From NCBI GenBank assembly GCA_958299035.1, contig CATQJL010000316.1:49907585-49971584 (forward strand): a stretch of 64,000 nucleotides of DNA, in the 5' to 3' direction. The translations under genes were made by a program, and so were the position numbers. Positions 60,235-64,000 of this stretch are shown in pieces. Position 1 is the first letter of the stretch, and each line of letters opens with the position of its first letter. The notes below the pieces were generated by a model. The model was not told the DNA's origin, made no database searches, and saw only the letters and a list, made by a program, of their open reading frames with translations. This stretch comes from Cylicocyclus nassatus. Lineage: Eukaryota > Nematoda > Chromadorea > Rhabditida > Strongylidae.

Positions 60235-61018
60235 AGAAGATGATGCTTTTAGAACAGCATGTTGCGCAGGCCAAAGCAAGTTCCAGAGGCAGCGTGCAGG
60301 CAAATATGGATATCAATTTTCTTTGACATTGCCTGGGTTCAAAATGTAGTGGTTGAACAGAGTCCAAATGAGCTTTGAGTTGCGCAGCCTAAATTTTGCA
60401 ACACAGTCAACTATGAAATATCCCTGCAAAAAAAAACTTCACACATAGCATGAGCCTTACAAATTTGTCTTTCATTTCGACTCATAAAATTGCAATACAG
60501 AAACACATAAGCGGGAAAGAAAAAATCCTTTTACTTCTTTCAGGTTTACCCTAACGGCTACTGTCATATCTTTTGAGATGTCGCTTTACGTAAGCAGCAC
60601 AAAGAAAAAGCTTTCCTGCGAAACGATGTAATCACTGATTTTTGTTCTTGTGATCGAAGCGAGTCTGAATTTTCATGCACTGATGGCTTACTACCATTCG
60701 CAAAATTTTGGGGTTTTCAGTCACAGCTAGCAATTTTCACCAAGTTTTGCGATGCACCACAATTTAGCAAAATATGCTCAAACGTGAAAAACTTTAATTT
60801 GGGAGCCTACTTTAAAAAAAAGAACTAGTAAGTATTTTTCGTTACTAGCTTATTACTTCGATTTCACAAAAAGACCTTGCGCTGCTACGGGAAAGAATGT
60901 ACGCTCACACTGAGACTCTACTCTAGAGTCCAATTTTTCCCAAGCAAGAATTGCTCACGATTAATAACTGTATACGAAAGCTACTTATGATCTATTGTGC
61001 GCTGCAAAAAAAAAACCA
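60235..61018. other. Intergenic stretch, nothing recognised
   Basis: AT-rich sequence without exon chains, RNA genes or bounded repeats. Confidence 0.5.
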
Positions 61019-61026
61019 GTAACCCT

Positions 61027-61266
61027 CAGGGCTCGGCATGAGGTGGCTTTTTAAGAATGAAAGAACGAAATCCTCCTCGACTCTCGCGGATTTTTACGAA
61101 GTCCCCTATGACCCTAAACTCTGGACGTGAAAACCTCAAAAACAAAAAGTCGACTAAAAAAATTTCACAATTTTTGTGTCTTTTCGGCCCCAGAAACGGT
61201 AATCCTTTGCTTTTTGTCCCAGAAACGATATCCGGCTTGCTTACAAGCCACTTGTGCCGAGTCCTG
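61027..61266. mobile_element. hAT-like MITE family 2, copy 4
   Basis: Ends CAGGGCTCGGCATGAGGTGG and (inverted) CAGGACTCGGCACAAGTGG, flanked by GTAACCCT and GTAGCACT, an imperfect 8 bp duplication (6 of 8). The core matches the other three copies. Confidence 0.82.
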
Positions 61267-61414
61267 GTAGCACTGTTTTTGAGCGAAATCAGAGTCCGAA
61301 AATCGTTAGAGAGAATCTGAGAAATGTCCAAAAATGCCTTCTATCTACACACAGCATCTTGTTCAAGCTCAAAAATTTTCTATTACTACACTAAATGTTC
61401 GTAAATGTAGGTAT

Positions 61415-63394
61415 TTGGTCGTTCCAAAATGCCGATGTTCTGAACGATCATAAAACCTCATAGATTATGACCAAAAAACATTCAAACATGCAATCGACAT
61501 AGTTTTCCTTCTCGTTCTTATGTTTACAATCACGCAAGCATATCTAAGTGCCTCCAGAAAAATGAAAACAATCTTCACTCGTCATTTCTAGCTGTCCAAA
61601 TTTCAAGAACCTATCTTATTCAAAGAAGGATGAATAGAGAAAGGAGCTAAACCAAAAAATTTGAAAGCAAAACTGCTTTCAAATTCTTTGGATTAGCTTT
61701 CTGAACTCTTCCAAAATTATTCATTGAAGAAAGATTATCAATGAAGATTTGAGGAGCTTGATTCAATTCCAAGTAATCTAAAATGATTAATGGAAATTAA
61801 TCCGCATACCATCTAAAAGCGCTTTTGAAAATTCTAGAGCGATTTTCTTTCAATTTTGGGGAAGTTTGACGTTGATGCAGGGTTTCTCGAAAAAGCATGG
61901 ACATAACATCGCCAAGACTTCATCGAAAAAAATGTAACTATCAGAAAGAGGAGAAAGTGTTGACTGGATGATGCCTAGCGCTCGCCGATCACTTTTTACA
62001 AATTTTGACAATCGTAAAAAAATTCGCCAGACTTTCGCGACATCTGAACCATCGCCTGAGCGTGGTAAGAAATGCATCAAGGAAAAAATTACACGGGTTG
62101 CTAGCGTCTATCAAAATCTGTCAGGAGAGCAGCAGTACCATATTCGGAAAAAGTGTACAGCTTATGTTTTCGCTTTCCGTTGAAAGAGGACTGAGGGGAA
62201 ACATGATTATAAACGGAGGAGTAGCTAGACCAAGAATGTAATCCCTAGGCGCTGAAAAGACTATACATGAGAGTTTCACATAAAGAATAACGATGTTGTC
62301 CAATCTTCAGCAAAAGATGATATTAGACATGAAACAGTCCATTTTCTTCCACAGGGGCCAACTAAAGCGTGAACGTGATAGATTTTGATGTACAAAGTTG
62401 AGCTCCGTATTGATTAGCTATGTTTGCTCTGTAACGAAATTTTAGAAAGATGTTTTGGATTGGCCGGCAGAAGGCGAAACATCTCACAAACAAGGGGACC
62501 TCGAAGGAGACAGTTCGGGTAAGTTGAATATCTTCGTGCAATACCACTATAACTGCGTACACTTTGGTCAGAGGACCAAAGTGTGCTGCACCTATTCTGT
62601 CTAAAATGAGGGGTTAGAATTATTTCGTAGAGGGGTTTCGATGGGTTCACTGACAAAACACATAATTTCGACGTACCGCCCCTATCTAACTGAATTTTCT
62701 ACTCACACTGAACCTACACAAATCGCAAAATTTACTTGATTCGGAATAAACACATAAACATAATACCGGACATAAGAGGTGACTGAAGACTTACACTTCT
62801 TTTGCTTAGAACGCCCAGGGTATGATGTCACGTTCGGAATAGGAATCCCCATTTACAGGCATTTTTTTGGAGACTGATGAGTCATTTTCAGAGGTCATCA
62901 CAAGAGTGGACAAGGTGATGGAGAGGAACATAAAAGAAGGAGACATGATGAAGTTGAAACCATCGATGGAAGGAAGGCCAAAAAATCCATTCAGAACCAA
63001 GAGAGTGAAGCGAGCACTTCCCCAGCGAAATTAGACATGCAAAATCAAGGATCTCATTAATTATCGCATTCCAAATTTTATAATTTATGATGAATACAGC
63101 TGTAGCACCACTATACTTTGATAAGAATCAGAAAGAAGTTTTGCGTGAATAGCATAAGAGATATATAAAAGTAGTAAACTGTCAAAAAAACCAGGAGATG
63201 GTTTCTGTAGCTTTATGCAGAAAGCACACTCTGGAAACAAAAGAAGATTGCCTTTGAGGCTGCATCTTGAAGATCCTGAAGTGGAGTTGAAGCACTAAAT
63301 CTATCCAATCAAACATAAATGACCTGAAGAAAGTGAAACAACAAATTAAAAAACAAGATCCACAAAAAACAAATATATTCATATTAAAAAATCT
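61415..63394. other. Intergenic stretch with repeat fragments and hairpins
   Basis: A TTTGGTCGTTCCAAAAT word near 61429 matches the mariner-like foldback terminus but has no partner. A 25 bp imperfect hairpin with a 4 nt loop spans about 61646-61697 (TTTGAAAGCA / TGCTTTCAAA core). A perfect 11 bp hairpin is near 62561-62587 (CACTTTGGTC / GACCAAAGTG). The minus-strand frame at 62806-63000 has no domain. Confidence 0.5.
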
Positions 63395-64000
63395 TTAATA
63401 GCTAGATCCTTTCCGAAACCAGAATCGTGCTCGAAAATCGTCACTACCCGTCAAAAAGGCAGGTACAGTGGGAGAATGGACAAAAACTCGGGTTGCAGCA
63501 GTGTGACCTAACAAAATACGATTGCCGATCACTACAATACTCGAAAATGAAGACACAACTACTATTTTACCTAGAGCTAGCAACCGCTTCCTGTCAGAAT
63601 TCCTTGCATCCCATGAACATAAACTGCCGGACTTTTCATCGGGGAATAAAACTAAAGAGCGATTATAGAGGTAAGACAATGGAAGATACCGAAGCGCTTA
63701 AGCAGCAGACCCTACCGTAATCCTCATTATGATTGAAAGTTGCCTTCACCGGGAATTCTTGCCTTCCAGTAGCACCTGCACCAGTATAAGCGATCAGACA
63801 GCGATTCGTTGATAACTCCCACAGTTTGACAATACTGTCCATGCCGCTTGTTAGTATATACTTCAAAGATAGGAGAATTGTCAAAGTTTGAAAAAAACTC
63901 AAATTTTACCTTTCCATTCCTCGTGAATTTGGCAGAGCAGATTGCAGCACCATCATGAGCGCGGCTAAATGTTTCCACACATCGATTTGAAATGCCATCC
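63395..64000 (-). CDS. CSTF1: Cleavage stimulation factor subunit 1 (CstF-50), C-terminal part
   Basis: WD40 protein of the CstF complex that recognises the GU-rich element during mRNA 3'-end cleavage. Four exons are inside the window (64000-63910, 63860-63716, 63651-63571, 63507-63395) and encode the last ~143 residues; the 5' part is beyond the right edge. Diagnostic words are [83 protein letters not shown] and FWFRKGSSY at the end. These are the final WD repeats and match the family length and order. Introns are 49-64 nt. Confidence 0.95.

Noticed and set aside
62806..63000. Hydrophobic 64-codon minus-strand frame upstream of nothing recognisable
   Set aside because: No start context, splice partner or domain; probably random.
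1..64000. CRISPR arrays, bacterial operons or phage-type systems
   Set aside because: The window is eukaryotic; the direct repeats seen are transposon or minisatellite repeats without spacer regularity.

Overview
The window is nuclear DNA from a nematode. The coding genes are split into many short exons with introns often near 50 nt, splice acceptors are of the TTTTCAG type, and trans-splice-like acceptors sit a few bases before several start codons. A clade V strongylid (hookworm-like) worm fits the gene sequences and the repeat content; that placement is inference, made without any search. The background is AT-rich and dense with palindromic DNA transposons.

Layout. Positions 1-20.4 kb are almost gene-free and hold layered repeats: a poly-G hAT-like MITE, a Tc1/mariner-like MITE, and at 7.3-12.9 kb a three-level nest in which a palindromic MITE is split by a BEL/Pao LTR element whose 3' LTR is in turn split by a Helitron-like palindrome. 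GC-rich repeat islands and a 747 bp foldback follow. One unrecognised gene fragment (14.6-16.65 kb) lies among them. Four conserved genes can be rebuilt with consistent reading frames from start to stop: FARSB (+, 18 exons) and TMCO1 (+, 4 exons), 230 bp apart and possibly one operon; a divergent casein kinase II beta subunit (-, 6 exons); and SF3A3 (+, 14 exons, one GC-AG intron). A complete RTE-type retrotransposon with an uninterrupted 969-codon frame and a perfect 12 bp target duplication sits at 32.9-36.1 kb. PIGG (-, 45.5-54.1 kb) is convergent with SF3A3; 19 exons are placed and parts of two membrane stretches are not. A small secreted-protein gene (57.8-60.2 kb, +) has a second signal-peptide reading frame nested antisense in its first intron. 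The 3' half of CSTF1 (-) runs off the right edge.

The conserved genes are housekeeping functions: tRNA charging (FARSB), ER calcium/translocon biology (TMCO1), kinase regulation (CK2 beta), U2 snRNP splicing (SF3A3), GPI-anchor assembly (PIGG) and mRNA 3'-end cleavage (CSTF1). Apart from the possible FARSB-TMCO1 operon I see no functional cluster. The novelty is mainly in the mobile DNA: at least seven families with readable ends and target duplications, many of them long or perfect palindromes sitting inside introns.
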